The notes under the pieces are model-generated. The model did not search any database and was not told where the DNA came from. It saw only the letters and a program-made list of their open reading frames with translations. This document shows, piece after piece, positions 51,101 through 60,378 of a stretch of 64,000 nucleotides of DNA. The translations under genes were made by a program, and so were the position numbers. Source of the DNA: Actinoplanes sp. M2I2. Its GTDB lineage: Bacteria > Actinomycetota > Actinomycetes > Mycobacteriales > Micromonosporaceae. How positions within the stretch are numbered: position 1 is the stretch's first letter; each line of letters opens with the position of its first letter. The stretch lies in the NCBI RefSeq assembly GCF_023544445.1, contig NZ_JALPVJ010000021.1:1-64000 (forward strand), in the 5' to 3' direction.

Positions 51101-53561
51101 GCGACACCGCGGGCGGCGTCGTCGTGATCGTGGTGTCGCCCTGTCTGAGCCAGATCTCGCCGTTCTTGGAGGGGTCGAAGAAACGATCGGCGCCGACGTC
51201 CTTGACCCCGTCCTTGCCGACGACGAGGAAGCCCACGTTCCGGGCGTTCGGGGCCAGCTTCACGTACGCGAACCGGCCGTACGCGTCCTCGCCGGCGAAC
51301 GGCTGCCCGGCCGGGAACGTCGTGGTCATCGACGGGTCGACGTCGCCGAACACGTAGAGCCCGTAGTCGTCGTACCCGCCGGCCGGCCGCTGGTAGTGCA
51401 CCACGGCGTAGTCCGGGCTGGTCGTCGTGACCGGGGTGCCCACCCGGACGGTCGTGGTCGTCGAGGCCAGCCGGCCCCGGCTGTCCCGCACGACCGCCTT
51501 GTACCGCACGGTCGTGCCACCGGCCAGGCCGGTCAGGTCGTGGTAGGCCGAGGAGGACCCCGACCCGACCAGCTGCCACGGGCCGTCGCCGACCTGGGCC
51601 GCGAAGGTGACGGTGGCGAGCGGGTCGCCCGTGGTTCCGGCGACCAGATGGGTGCGGGCCGGCACGAGGCTGCCGGCGGCCGGGGACGTCAGCGTGATCG
51701 TCGGCCGCGCCGCCGGGGCCGGCAACGCCTTGCCGGCCTTGAGCGCGACGGCGGACAGCGGCGGCACGGTGATGGTGAGCTTGCCGTCCCCGCCGGCCGC
51801 AGCGGTGGTGGAGCCGCCGTAGATGCCGCGGAAGGTCACCGACGGCGACCAGGTGTCGAGGGTGACGGTCTGCGCGGTGGTGGCGCTGTTGGTGGCCACC
51901 ACGTACTCGACCCGCTGGGCCCGGTCGAACCGGGACGCCGCGAAGACCCCGGGACCGTCGGCCGCGTGCCGGGTGACCTGCACACCGCCGCGCAGGGCCG
52001 GGTGTCCCTTACGGAGGGCGCCCAGCTCGGCGATCGTGCGGTAGAGCGGGTGCGCGGTGTTGTAGTTGTCGACCGCGTGCGTGCGGTCGGTGCCGATCAG
52101 ATCGTCGTCGAGGTAGTCGGCCGTCTTCGAGGCGAACAGATCCTGGCGGGCATCCTTGTCGCCGCCCGGCCCGGTGAAGCCCTGCTCGTCGCCGGAATAG
52201 ACGACCGGCTGGCCCCGGGTGAGGAACATCAGCTCGTGGGCCAGTTGACCACGTCGCAGCTGGGCGGCCTCGTCGCCGCCGGCCGCCGCGATGAACGAGC
52301 CGATCCGGCCCATGTCGTGGTTGCCCAGGAACGTCGGCAGCCGGCCGGCCCCGGTGTCCCGGGCGGTGTAGAGGTCGTCCTTGGCGTACAGGTCGCCCAG
52401 CGCCTTGGCCGAGCCGCCGTTCACGAAGCCCTTCGCCGCCTCCTGGAACGAGAAGTCCAGCGTGGCCGGCAGGCCGCCCTGGCGCACGTAGGTGGACTGG
52501 ACCTCCTGGTCGGCGCTGTAGACCTCGCCGAACATGAAGAAGCCGGGCTTGCCGGCGCGGGACGCGGCCTTGTCGATGCCCGCGCTGAACTGCGGCCAGA
52601 AGTCGAGGTTGACGTGCTTGACGGTGTCGAGACGGTAGCCGTCGATCCCGGCGGCGCCGATCCAGTACGCGTAGATGTCGGTGAGGCCGCGCACGACCTC
52701 GGGCCGCTCGGTCCACAGGTCGTCGAGGCCGAAGAAGTCGCCGTACTCGCTGTTCTCACCGGCGAAGGTGGAGTCGCCCCGGTTGTGGTACATCGTCGGG
52801 TCGTTCAGCCAGGCCGGCTTCTTGACCGTCCGGTCGGCCGGGGACGGGAAGACCGGCGTGTACGGGAACGAGGCCGTCGACACGCGGGGGAAGCCGTTCT
52901 CCCCGTCGGCGTAGTTGCGGTCCTCGAACGGGCGGCCCTCGGAGTCCTCGTACGGGGAGGTCGCCTTGTCGATGTAATCGTATTTCTCCTCGGCGTACCG
53001 GATCACGTCGGCCGTGTGGTTGGCGATGATGTCCAGGTAGACCTTGAGGCCGCGCTGGTGGGCCAGCCGGACCAGCTTCTTCAGCTCGTCGTTGGTGCCG
53101 AAGTGCGGGTCGACCTGGGTGAAGTCGGTGATCCAGTAGCCGTGGTAGCCGGCCGAGATGTCGGCGCCGCTGCCCTGCACGGGCCGGTTCTTGAAGACCG
53201 GGGCCAGCCAGATCGCGGTGGTGCCGAGACCCTCGATGTAGTCCAGCTTGTCGATCACGCCGGCCAGGTCGCCGCCGTGATAGAAGCCCTTGTCGGCCGG
53301 GTCGAGGCCGGTGGCGAGCCGGTCGCCGCTCAGCCCGCCCTTGTCGTTGGCGCGGTTGCCGTTGGCGAACCGGTCGGGCAGCACGAAATAGAACTGCTCG
53401 TTGCCGGCCGGCTCGTCGGTGCCCCACTGGGCCAGAACCGCGTCGCTGGGGGCGGCCGGAGCAGCGGGAGCGGCCGCCTCGGCGCGGGCGGGAACGGATA
53501 TCAGGAACGGAAGAGTCAGTGCTACGGCGGCGGCCAGGAGCCGCCGGCTTCCAGAGACCAC
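48165..53561 (-). CDS. pulA: secreted amylase-pullulanase fusion (amylopullulanase)
   Basis: A 1798-residue extracellular enzyme. Signal peptide (1-33). First GH13 domain (~45-600) with DGYRLDTVKHVN (nucleophile Asp), FMFGEVYS (acid Glu) and FLGNHDMG. A middle part holds a Fn3-like segment and two CBM41/PUD-type repeats starting VVHYQRPAGGYDD and VIHYRRADGDYSG (~715-920). Second GH13_14 pullulanase domain (~1100-1798) with YNWGYDPLHY, VDGFRFDLMGHH, LYGEGWDFG and VDAHDNE. It should cut both alpha-1,4 and alpha-1,6 bonds of starch or glycogen. It is the last gene of the maltodextrin operon; the start is GTG 53561. Confidence 0.94.
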   Translation of the reverse strand: MVSGSRRLLAAAVALTLPFLISVPARAEAAAPAAPAAPSDAVLAQWGTDEPAGNEQFYFVLPDRFANGNRANDKGGLSGDRLATGLDPADKGFYHGGDLAGVIDKLDYIEGLGTTAIWLAPVFKNRPVQGSGADISAGYHGYWITDFTQVDPHFGTNDELKKLVRLAHQRGLKVYLDIIANHTADVIRYAEEKYDYIDKATSPYEDSEGRPFEDRNYADGENGFPRVSTASFPYTPVFPSPADRTVKKPAWLNDPTMYHNRGDSTFAGENSEYGDFFGLDDLWTERPEVVRGLTDIYAYWIGAAGIDGYRLDTVKHVNLDFWPQFSAGIDKAASRAGKPGFFMFGEVYSADQEVQSTYVRQGGLPATLDFSFQEAAKGFVNGGSAKALGDLYAKDDLYTARDTGAGRLPTFLGNHDMGRIGSFIAAAGGDEAAQLRRGQLAHELMFLTRGQPVVYSGDEQGFTGPGGDKDARQDLFASKTADYLDDDLIGTDRTHAVDNYNTAHPLYRTIAELGALRKGHPALRGGVQVTRHAADGPGVFAASRFDRAQRVEYVVATNSATTAQTVTLDTWSPSVTFRGIYGGSTTAAAGGDGKLTITVPPLSAVALKAGKALPAPAARPTITLTSPAAGSLVPARTHLVAGTTGDPLATVTFAAQVGDGPWQLVGSGSSSAYHDLTGLAGGTTVRYKAVVRDSRGRLASTTTTVRVGTPVTTTSPDYAVVHYQRPAGGYDDYGLYVFGDVDPSMTTTFPAGQPFAGEDAYGRFAYVKLAPNARNVGFLVVGKDGVKDVGADRFFDPSKNGEIWLRQGDTTITTTPPAVSQDPTRAVIHYRRADGDYSGWGLHVWDGAATPTDWAAPLRPVRTDSFGAVFEVPLAAGATALNYIIHNGDTKDLPDDQRLTFAEGGREIWLLGGTSPRLAPVVRRAGSGGVTDLTKSSAVWIDRSTVAWRPGGDTDGKVYDLVYAPGGIGVADGELTGSYRTVPLTARRDGLTEPQRTRFPHLWQDDAFRLPRGVEAKQILRGQVVVTERDAEGRLLAATGVQTAGVLDDLYAADAAGARLGPVGTALSVWAPTAQKVDLQLFDTPGSDPRTVAMARDDRTGVWSVRGPASWKGKDYQYRVTAWQPAVGRVVTAAVTDPYALGLSTDSKRSRLVDLADPALAPGGWSALRKPPAVPAAKIQVSELSVRDFSIADPTVPAAQRGTYLAFTGQGAGMKHLEALADAGTTHLHLLPVFDFATIPEKRADQKQPPCDLAALPPDSEEQQKCIAQVAATDGYNWGYDPLHYTVPEGGYAVDPDQRTREFRQMVAGVNKAGLRVVMDVVYNHTSAAGADPHSVLDQIVPGYYQRLLADGTVANSTCCANTATENAMMGKLVVDSIVTWARAYKVDGFRFDLMGHHPKANILAVRAALDRLTPARDGVDGRSINLYGEGWDFGEVAGDARFEQATQANMAGTGIATFNDRLRDAVRGGGPFDENPRVQGFGTGLLSAPNGDPVNGTAAEQKARLLHYQDLIKVGLSGNLRSYRFVNSAGATVTGDQVDYNGSPAGYTAAPGEAITYVDAHDNEILYDAMAFKLPPGTSAVDRARAQSVALATTALGQGAGFVATGSERLRSKSLDRNSFNSGDWFNEIVWDCAKGNGFGRGLPPAADNEDKWAYARPLLADPALVPSCDAVALADARYRELLKIRGSSPVFGLPTAAEVQKRLSFPLSGAAETPGVVTMTLDGRGIDRTWRSVTVVLNGTSAATTQTVPALAGKAVTLHPVQRGSADPVVRSASYEKGTGAFSVPARTAAVFVERQ

Positions 53562-53572
53562 AATGTCCCTTT

Positions 53573-55357
53573 CTAGGGGAGGGCCCAGACCAGCACGGCC
53601 GGCCCGGATTCATCGATGACGGTGGAACCATCGGATTCAATGTGCAGCGGCGGCGCGCCGCCGTAAAGGCTCTCGAGGGTCGTGTCGGGGGGCAGACCGG
53701 TCAGCCTCAGCGGTTCGCCGGCCGCCCGGCGGGCCAGCACGAGCACGCTCTGGTCGGCGCACTCCCGCAGGAACACCAGGCTGTCGCCGTCGGCGTGGAC
53801 CCAGCGCAGTCCGCCCCGGGTGAGCGCCGGCGAACTCCTCCGAAGCGCGATCAGCGCCCGGTAGGAGGACAGCGTCGCGGTGTCCCAGGTCTCCGGGCGG
53901 TTCCACGGCATCGGGGCGCGGGCCGACTCGTTGCCGCCGCCGGTCAGGCCGAGCTCGTCGCCGGCGAAGACCATCGGCGTGCCCGGCAGCGTGAACAGCA
54001 ACCCGGCGGCGACCTGCTGACGCGCCGCGTCGCCGACGACGGTGCGGATGCGGGCCGTGTCGTGCGAGCCGAGCAACTGCCAGGAGGCCGACCAGGACCG
54101 CCAGGACATCTGTGCCGCGAACGCCGACATGGTCGCCACCAGGGCGTCCGCCCCGAGCCGAGGCAGGTCCTCGGGCCGGCCGAGGAAGCCGTCGAACGGC
54201 ACGGTGTCGGCCCGCAGCCAGCACCACACCGGGCGGGTGAAGCCGGCGTAGTTCATCGTGCCGTGCCAGCCGCCCCGGTCCAGGTCGCCGGTCGCGTCGT
54301 GGCCGTGCTCGGCGATCAGCAGCCCGTCCGGGCGGGTCTCTCCGACCGCTCGGCACAGCAGGGCGGCGACCTCGTGGTTCCAGTCGTCGGCGCCGAAGCG
54401 GGCGGTCATGTTGGCCACGTCGATCCGCCAGCCGGACAGACCGTAGGGCTCGGCCAGCCACCGCCGGGCGATCCCGCGGAACTCGCGCCGCAGCTCCGGG
54501 CTCGACCAGTTCAGCTTGGGCAGCGACGGCACGTCGAGCCAGGAGACGTGGCCGCCGTCCGGCTTGGCGTAGTAGAAGTCGGGCCGGGAGGCGAACCACG
54601 GGTGGGCGTCGCCGGTGTGGTTGGTGGTCAGATCGCCGATCAGCCGGATCCCCCGTTCCCGGGCCGCCGACGACAGGCGTTCCAGGGCGCGGTCGCCGCC
54701 GAGCAACGGGTCGACCCGGTCGAAACCGGCCGCGTCGTACCGGTGGTTGGATCGGGCCGGGAAGAACGGGGTCAGATACACGGTGTCGGCGCCGAGCGCG
54801 GTCACGTGATCCAGCCGCCGGGCGACGCCGTCCAGGTCGCCGCCGTAGACGACCCGGGTCGCGTCGGGGCCGGGCACGACCGGCTCGTCCCACGACGACG
54901 CGCGGACCGCCCACTCCGGGGTCTCGCGCAGATCGGCCGCGGGCGATCGGGCGTACCGGTCGGGGAAGATCTGGTAGACGACGGCGTCGCGGGCCCAGGC
55001 CGGGGCGGGCGGGTAGGCCACCAGCCGGAAGTCTGTGCTGTCGGGCACGTCGTAGGCGGTCAGCCCGAACGCGGTCAGCCAGCGCACCCCGGAGGTCGTG
55101 CCGAGCAGGAACCGGTAGCGGGTGACCGGGTTGTGCGCCGGCAGCTCGGCCCGCCACCAGGTGTCCCCGCCGGGCGACCGCCGGTCGACGACGGCCGAGG
55201 TGAAGACCGGCTCGCCGTCGCGCACCCAGCGCATGTGCACGCGCGACACCCCGGTGCCGCGAGGCACCCGGACGAAGACGCCGACCGTGTCGCCCAGCTC
55301 CGGCGCCGGGTCGCTGACGTAGAGCTCGCTGCCGTCGTGGTGCGGTCGCCGGATCAT
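53573..55357 (-). CDS. GH13 alpha-glycosidase (cyclomaltodextrinase/neopullulanase-like)
   Basis: A 594-residue enzyme without signal peptide, so it is intracellular. An N-terminal starch-binding-like domain (~1-120) precedes the barrel with YQIFPDRYARSP, GLSGWRIDVANMT (nucleophile), LLIAEHGHD (acid/base) and LLGSHDTARI. It probably splits imported maltodextrins or branched dextrins. It overlaps malG by ATGA and lies 11 bases before the secreted fusion gene, in the order used for export-import-digest. Confidence 0.92.
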   Translation of the reverse strand: MIRRPHHDGSELYVSDPAPELGDTVGVFVRVPRGTGVSRVHMRWVRDGEPVFTSAVVDRRSPGGDTWWRAELPAHNPVTRYRFLLGTTSGVRWLTAFGLTAYDVPDSTDFRLVAYPPAPAWARDAVVYQIFPDRYARSPAADLRETPEWAVRASSWDEPVVPGPDATRVVYGGDLDGVARRLDHVTALGADTVYLTPFFPARSNHRYDAAGFDRVDPLLGGDRALERLSSAARERGIRLIGDLTTNHTGDAHPWFASRPDFYYAKPDGGHVSWLDVPSLPKLNWSSPELRREFRGIARRWLAEPYGLSGWRIDVANMTARFGADDWNHEVAALLCRAVGETRPDGLLIAEHGHDATGDLDRGGWHGTMNYAGFTRPVWCWLRADTVPFDGFLGRPEDLPRLGADALVATMSAFAAQMSWRSWSASWQLLGSHDTARIRTVVGDAARQQVAAGLLFTLPGTPMVFAGDELGLTGGGNESARAPMPWNRPETWDTATLSSYRALIALRRSSPALTRGGLRWVHADGDSLVFLRECADQSVLVLARRAAGEPLRLTGLPPDTTLESLYGGAPPLHIESDGSTVIDESGPAVLVWALP

Positions 55358-56199
55358 CCCTTCACCGCCCCGGCCGTGAGCCCGTCGGTGATGTATCGCT
55401 GCAACAGCTGGAAGACCAGCACCGTGGGGATCGCGGTGAGCAACGTGCCCGCGCAGAACATGCCGAAGTTGGCGTTCCGCTCCCCCGCCACCAACCCGTA
55501 CAACCCGACCGGCAACGTCTTGGACCCGGCGTCGGTCAGGAACACGTTGGCGATGAGGAACTCGTTGATCGTGCCGATGAACGCGAGCAGCGCGGTGACC
55601 GCCAGGATCGGCGCGACCAGCGGCAGCAGGATGCGGAAGAAGACCTGGGCGTGCGTGGCGCCGTCCACAGTGGCCGACTCGTCCAGCTCCCGCGGCAGCG
55701 TGTCGAAGAAGCCCTTCATCAGCCAGGTGTTCACGCCGAGCGCCCCGCCGAGATACAGCAGGATGAGACCCCACGACGTGTTGAACCCGATCGCCGGCCA
55801 CAGGTCGGTGACCGCCGAGAAGATCAGGAAGATCGCCACGATCGCCAGGAACTGCGGGAACATCTGGATCAGCAGGACCGACAGCAGACCCACCCGGCGG
55901 CCGCGGAAACGCCGGCGGCTGAACGCGTAGGCGGCCAGGGCCGAGATGAAGACCGAGGCGATGGACGACACCGACGCGATGATCGCCGAGTTGAGGAACC
56001 ACCGGCCGAACGCGGTGTCGGAGAACAGCCGGGTGAAGTTGCCGAACGAGGCGCCGGTGGGCACGAGCTCGCTGGACGACAGGGTGCCGAGCGGGTTGAA
56101 CGCCGCGGACACGACGAAGACGATCGGCACCAGCGCGAACGCCAGCACCAGCACACCGACCAGATGCCGCCACCCGACCTGCTGAATCCAGCGCGTCAT
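55354..56199 (-). CDS. malG: maltodextrin ABC permease MalG-type
   Basis: A 281-residue inner-membrane protein with six helices. The EAA loop reads ESATVDGATHAQVFFRILLP (about residues 190-209), the coupling site to the ATPase. It is coupled to the GH13 gene downstream and overlaps malF by ATGA. The ATPase (MsiK-type) is absent from this operon, as is usual in actinomycetes where one ATPase serves several transporters. Confidence 0.93.
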   Translation of the reverse strand: MTRWIQQVGWRHLVGVLVLAFALVPIVFVVSAAFNPLGTLSSSELVPTGASFGNFTRLFSDTAFGRWFLNSAIIASVSSIASVFISALAAYAFSRRRFRGRRVGLLSVLLIQMFPQFLAIVAIFLIFSAVTDLWPAIGFNTSWGLILLYLGGALGVNTWLMKGFFDTLPRELDESATVDGATHAQVFFRILLPLVAPILAVTALLAFIGTINEFLIANVFLTDAGSKTLPVGLYGLVAGERNANFGMFCAGTLLTAIPTVLVFQLLQRYITDGLTAGAVKG

Positions 56200-57794
56200 G
56201 AGTGAACCTCCTCGAGGTGCCGCGTGCGGCGAAAGCTGACCGCGGACACCACGGCCACGATCAGGAAGATGAAGATGGAGATGGCGGCCGCGTAGCCGTA
56301 CTGCGCGCCGCCCCCGCCGAACGCGATCCGGTAGGTGTAGGTGATGAGCAGGTCGGTGGCGCCGTTGGCCGGGTTGTCGGCCGGGAACGGCGCGCCCTCG
56401 GTGGTCAGGTAGATCGCGTTGAAGTTGTTGAAGTTGAACGCGAACGACGAGATCAGCAGCGGGGTGAGCGCGACCATCAACAGCGGCAGGGTGATCCGCC
56501 GGAACCCGCCCCAGGCGCTCGCGCCGTCGATGCGCGAAGCCTCCGAGAGCTCGCGCGGGATGGCCTGCAACGCGCCCGTGGCGACCAGGAACATGTACGG
56601 GTAGCCGAGCCACAGCTGCACCAGGATCACCGCGAGCCGGGCCGACGCGCTGCCGCCGAACCAGTCCACATCGGAGCCGAACAGACCGTTGATCAGCCCG
56701 AAGTCGGTGTTGAACATGTCCCGCCAGACCAGCAGCATCGCGAACGACGGCATCGCGTACGGCAGCACGAGCAGGACCCGATAGGTGAGGCGGCCCCGGA
56801 CGCGGGGCGAGTGCAGCGCCATCGCGAGCAGCAGACCCAGCACGAAGGTGCCGCCGGTCGAGGCGACGGCGAAGGCGACGTTCCAGACCAGCGTACGAAA
56901 GAAGGGCCCCGCGATCGCCGAGTCGGTCAGCACCCGGGTGAAGTTGCCGAACCCCACGCCGACCTTCCAGCCCTGGGCCAGCCGGTCACCGTCCGCGCCC
57001 ACGAAGGCGCCCACGTTCTCGTCGGCCGTCCACGTCCGGCCGGTCGCCGTGTCCCGGATGCAGTCGCAGCCCTCGTCATAGGCCCGGCCGGCCCGTCCCT
57101 CGTACGCCCGGGAGAGCCCGGACGAGCGGATCGCGCCGGCGGCCGTGGGCACGGCCAGCGCGGTGATCTCGGCGCTGCGCAGACTGGCCTGACCGGCGGT
57201 GAGCACCGTGTAGCCGTCGGCCGCGGTGACCCGGCCGGTGCTGCCCACGGTGACGTCCCCGGGCGGCACGGCCGCGAGTCCGTCCGCGTCGCCGGCCGAG
57301 ACCTGACGGGTGACCGGGTCGGTGACGAGGAAGACCAGCGGGCCGGAGGCCGGGTCGCCGGTGGTCGCGACCGTCAGCGCGTACTGCCGGGACCCGGGCA
57401 CCTGGGTGACCGAGGCGGTCTGGATGGCCACGACGGCCTCCTGCTTGCTGCCCCGGTGGCCGTCGCCGAAATTGGTGAAGGCCGTGCTCGCGGTGTAGAG
57501 CACCGGGAAGACCTGGAACAGCAGCAGCAGGACGGTTCCCGGCGCCAGGTACTTCAACGGGATGTGCCGGGGCGTCAGATAGAGGTAGAGCAGCCCGGCC
57601 GTGGTGGCCAGCAGGATCGCCAGGCCGGTCCACATCTCGTTCTCGATGAGGGGAAAGGCGGCCCAGACCGCGATGGCCACGGTGAGGCCGAGCAGCACGA
57701 TCTTGACCGTCCGGCCCGCAAGCCCACCGCCCGGATCGCCGGCGGGGGCCGGGCGGACCGGCGCGACCGGCCCGCCGAGCTTGGTCGCCGTCAT
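56196..57794 (-). CDS. malF: maltodextrin ABC permease MalF-type with long periplasmic loop
   Basis: A 532-residue permease. After helices at ~30-50, 58-74 and 82-100, a soluble insert (~105-285) carries the MalF-P2-like loop, then six more helices. The EAA motif reads EASRIDGASAWGGFRRITLP (~455-474). The insert makes it longer than most carbohydrate permeases and like enterobacterial MalF. It lies between malG and malE, one base from the binding-protein stop. Confidence 0.92.
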   Translation of the reverse strand: MTATKLGGPVAPVRPAPAGDPGGGLAGRTVKIVLLGLTVAIAVWAAFPLIENEMWTGLAILLATTAGLLYLYLTPRHIPLKYLAPGTVLLLLFQVFPVLYTASTAFTNFGDGHRGSKQEAVVAIQTASVTQVPGSRQYALTVATTGDPASGPLVFLVTDPVTRQVSAGDADGLAAVPPGDVTVGSTGRVTAADGYTVLTAGQASLRSAEITALAVPTAAGAIRSSGLSRAYEGRAGRAYDEGCDCIRDTATGRTWTADENVGAFVGADGDRLAQGWKVGVGFGNFTRVLTDSAIAGPFFRTLVWNVAFAVASTGGTFVLGLLLAMALHSPRVRGRLTYRVLLVLPYAMPSFAMLLVWRDMFNTDFGLINGLFGSDVDWFGGSASARLAVILVQLWLGYPYMFLVATGALQAIPRELSEASRIDGASAWGGFRRITLPLLMVALTPLLISSFAFNFNNFNAIYLTTEGAPFPADNPANGATDLLITYTYRIAFGGGGAQYGYAAAISIFIFLIVAVVSAVSFRRTRHLEEVHS

Positions 57795-59036
57795 CTACTT
57801 GATCGCGGCCGAGATCGTCTTGCCGGCAGCGGCGATCGTCCTGGCCGGGTCGGCGCCACCGACGACCGCGGCCTCGGCCTTGCCGAACGGGTCCCAGATC
57901 GCCGCCATCTCGGGCACGGCCGGCAGCGGCTGCCCGTCCTGGCCCGCGGCGACGAACTTCTCGAGGTCGGCGTCCTGGCCCTTCACCTGGTCGAACGCGG
58001 CGGTCAGGGCCGGCGGCCGCGGCTCGGCGGCGTAGAGCGCGACGGCCAGTTCCGGCGTGGTCACGTAGTTGGTGACGAACTCCTGGGCCAGCGCCTTGTT
58101 CTTGCCCTTGGACGCCACATAGAACGTCTGGACGCCGAGGAACGGGCGGGCCGGTTGTCCACCCTGGAATCCGGGAACCGGGCTGATGTCGTACTTGATG
58201 CCGGCCTTCTTGACATCGGCGACCGCCCACGGGCCGCTGACCAGGTAGGCACACTTCTTCGCGGTGAAGGTGGCAATCGAGTTCTCCGGGGTGATCGAAC
58301 GCTTCAGCGCGCCGGAGCCCTTCTCGCCGAGCTGGGCGATCTTCCGGAACGCCGCGATCGACTCCGGCTTGCCGACGCCGAGGTCCTTGGGGTCGTAGTC
58401 GCCGTTCGCGGTGGTGCCGAACAGGTAGCCGCCGGCGCTCGAATAGAGCGGGTAGAGGTGGTAGGCGTCGCCGTTCTGCCCGACCTGCAGGCACAGGCTC
58501 TCGGGGATCTTCCGCTTCTTCGCGTCGTCGACCAGGGCCTCGATGGTCGCGGGGGCCTGCGGGGCCAGGTCGGTGTTGCGGATGAGGGCGAGATTCTCCA
58601 TCGCGTACGGCACCCCGTACGTCTGGCCGTTGAAGGTGACCGCCTTGAGCGCGTTGGGGTTGAGACCGGCCGACTGCTCGGCGGACAACTGCACGGGGTC
58701 GACCGCGCCGTTCTGCACGAGGTTGCCGATCCAGTCGTGCGCGCCGACCATGACGTCGGGACCGCTGCCCTGCTGCGATGCGGTGACGAAGGTGGTCTGC
58801 TGGTCCTTGCTGATGGCCTGGACCTTGACGGTGACGCCGTTCTCGCTGCCGAACTTCTCGGCGAACGGCTTGAGCGCGGCCGAACGCTTGTCGTCGGCCC
58901 AGATCACCAGCTCACCGGCTGCGGGGGGACGAGCGCTGGGGTCGGTGCCGGGGCTGTCGTCGTCGTTCCCGCTGCCGCAACCGGCGAGGGCGAGGGCACA
59001 GGTCAGGGTGGCGGCAAGGGTGGCGCCGATGCGCAT
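57795..59036 (-). CDS. malE: maltodextrin-binding lipoprotein
   Basis: A 413-residue solute-binding protein. The lipobox LALAGC puts the lipidated Cys at residue 20, followed by GSGNDDDSPG. The mature part shows LVIWADDKRSAALKPFAEKF, VPYAMENLALIRNTDL and PVPGFQGGQPARPFLG, typical of maltose/maltodextrin-binding proteins. The start is the ATG at 59036, six bases after AGGAG. It is the first gene of the operon, read from the divergent promoter shared with the LacI regulator. Confidence 0.93.
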   Translation of the reverse strand: MRIGATLAATLTCALALAGCGSGNDDDSPGTDPSARPPAAGELVIWADDKRSAALKPFAEKFGSENGVTVKVQAISKDQQTTFVTASQQGSGPDVMVGAHDWIGNLVQNGAVDPVQLSAEQSAGLNPNALKAVTFNGQTYGVPYAMENLALIRNTDLAPQAPATIEALVDDAKKRKIPESLCLQVGQNGDAYHLYPLYSSAGGYLFGTTANGDYDPKDLGVGKPESIAAFRKIAQLGEKGSGALKRSITPENSIATFTAKKCAYLVSGPWAVADVKKAGIKYDISPVPGFQGGQPARPFLGVQTFYVASKGKNKALAQEFVTNYVTTPELAVALYAAEPRPPALTAAFDQVKGQDADLEKFVAAGQDGQPLPAVPEMAAIWDPFGKAEAAVVGGADPARTIAAAGKTISAAIK

Positions 59037-59264
59037 GTGCATCTCCTGTCGTCTTCTTTCAGCAAATGCAAGGCTCGAGGGGTGAGCTTGCTGGTGTGGT
59101 GAGTTCGCGATTTCATAGCTGGACGCCGATAGGCGCAGCGTGCGGCGGGATCCCGGGAGATCGGCCGATGTCGTTGGCGTTGCCGGGACGTTAGCAAGTC
59201 TTTGCAATCAATGGAAGAGCTTGCAGGAACTCGCCGGCAACACGGCACCACTAGAGTTGGCGTC
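59037..59264. promoter_or_regulatory. divergent mal promoter with TTGC/GCAA half-sites
   Basis: The region has an inverted pair GCAAGTCTTTGC at 59194-59205 and two direct copies of GAGCTTGC at 59084-59091 and 59217-59224, with GCAAATGCAAGG near the malE start. LacI-type MalR proteins of actinomycetes bind TTGCAA-like palindromes, so these are candidate operators. Confidence 0.6.
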
Positions 59265-60314
59265 ATGCGTGCACGGATGGCCGACATCGCCCGTCAGGCC
59301 CAGGTCAGTGAGGCGACGGTCTCGCGTGTCATCAACGACCGCCCCGGCGTCTCCCAGGAGACCCGCCAGGCGGTGCTCACGGCGCTCGACGTGCTGGGCT
59401 ACGAACGGCCCGAGCGGTTGCGCAAGCGCAGCGCCGGCCTGGTCGGGCTGGTCGTGCCCGAGCTCGAGAACCCGATCTTCCCGGCCTTCGCCCAGGTCAT
59501 CGAGTCCACGCTCGCGCAACAGGGATACACGCCGGTGCTGTGCACCCAGTCGCCGGGCGGGGTGACCGAGGACGAGTACGTGGAGATGCTGCTCGACCGC
59601 CAGGTGTCCGGCATCGTGTTCGTATCGGGGCTGTCCGCCGACACGACCGCCGACCATGCCCGCTACCAGCGGCTCCTCGACCGGCCGCTGCCGATCGTCC
59701 TGATGAACGGGTACGCCGAGGGCATCGAGGCGCCGTTCGTGTCCTGCGACGAACGGCTGGCCGGCGACCTGGCGGTCACCCACCTCGTGGCGCTGGGGCA
59801 CCGGCGCATCGGCATGATCTCGGGGCCGAACAGGTTCATCGGTACGCAGCGCAAACTGGCCGGTTACCGGCAGGCGATCAAGCGGGAGCTGGGCATCGCG
59901 GAGTCGGCGCTGGACGACTACGTCTCGCTGACGTTGTTCGGGGTGGAGGGCGGCGAAGTGGCGGCCGATCGTCTGCTGGCGATGGGGGCGACGGGGCTGG
60001 TGTGCGGGTCGGACCTCATGGCGCTGGGGGCGATCCGGGCTGCGCGGCGGCGGGGGTTGTCGGTGCCGGGGGACGTCTCGGTCATCGGGTTCGACGACTC
60101 GCCGTTGATCGCGTTCACGGATCCGCCGTTGACCACCCTGCGGCAGCCGGTCACGGCCATGGCGGTGGCGGCTGTCCGGTCGTTGATGGACGAGATCAAC
60201 GGGCATGGGGCGCCGCACTCGGAATATCTGTTCCGGCCGGAGTTGGTGGTGCGTGATTCGACTGCCAAGGCGCCGGCTCGGCAGGATCGGGCGGTTCCTG
60301 CTCCTGCTGCTTGA
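59265..60314 (+). CDS. LacI-family maltodextrin regulator (MalR-like)
   Basis: A 349-residue repressor. The HTH reads MADIARQAQVSEATVSRVIN (residues ~5-24), followed by the hinge and a periplasmic-binding-protein-like sugar domain (GLVVPELENPIFPAF, GHRRIGMISGP, GFDDSPLIAF). By position opposite malE it should repress the mal operon, with maltose or a derivative as inducer. I used ATG 59265; ATG 59277 would also be possible. The ribosome site is weak. Confidence 0.93.
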   Translation: MRARMADIARQAQVSEATVSRVINDRPGVSQETRQAVLTALDVLGYERPERLRKRSAGLVGLVVPELENPIFPAFAQVIESTLAQQGYTPVLCTQSPGGVTEDEYVEMLLDRQVSGIVFVSGLSADTTADHARYQRLLDRPLPIVLMNGYAEGIEAPFVSCDERLAGDLAVTHLVALGHRRIGMISGPNRFIGTQRKLAGYRQAIKRELGIAESALDDYVSLTLFGVEGGEVAADRLLAMGATGLVCGSDLMALGAIRAARRRGLSVPGDVSVIGFDDSPLIAFTDPPLTTLRQPVTAMAVAAVRSLMDEINGHGAPHSEYLFRPELVVRDSTAKAPARQDRAVPAPAA

Positions 60315-60378
60315 CTCTGTTTGCAAGTTCTTTCAGGGCTTGTGGGCCGGCCTGCTTGCTCGCTTGCTTGCGGTGGAC

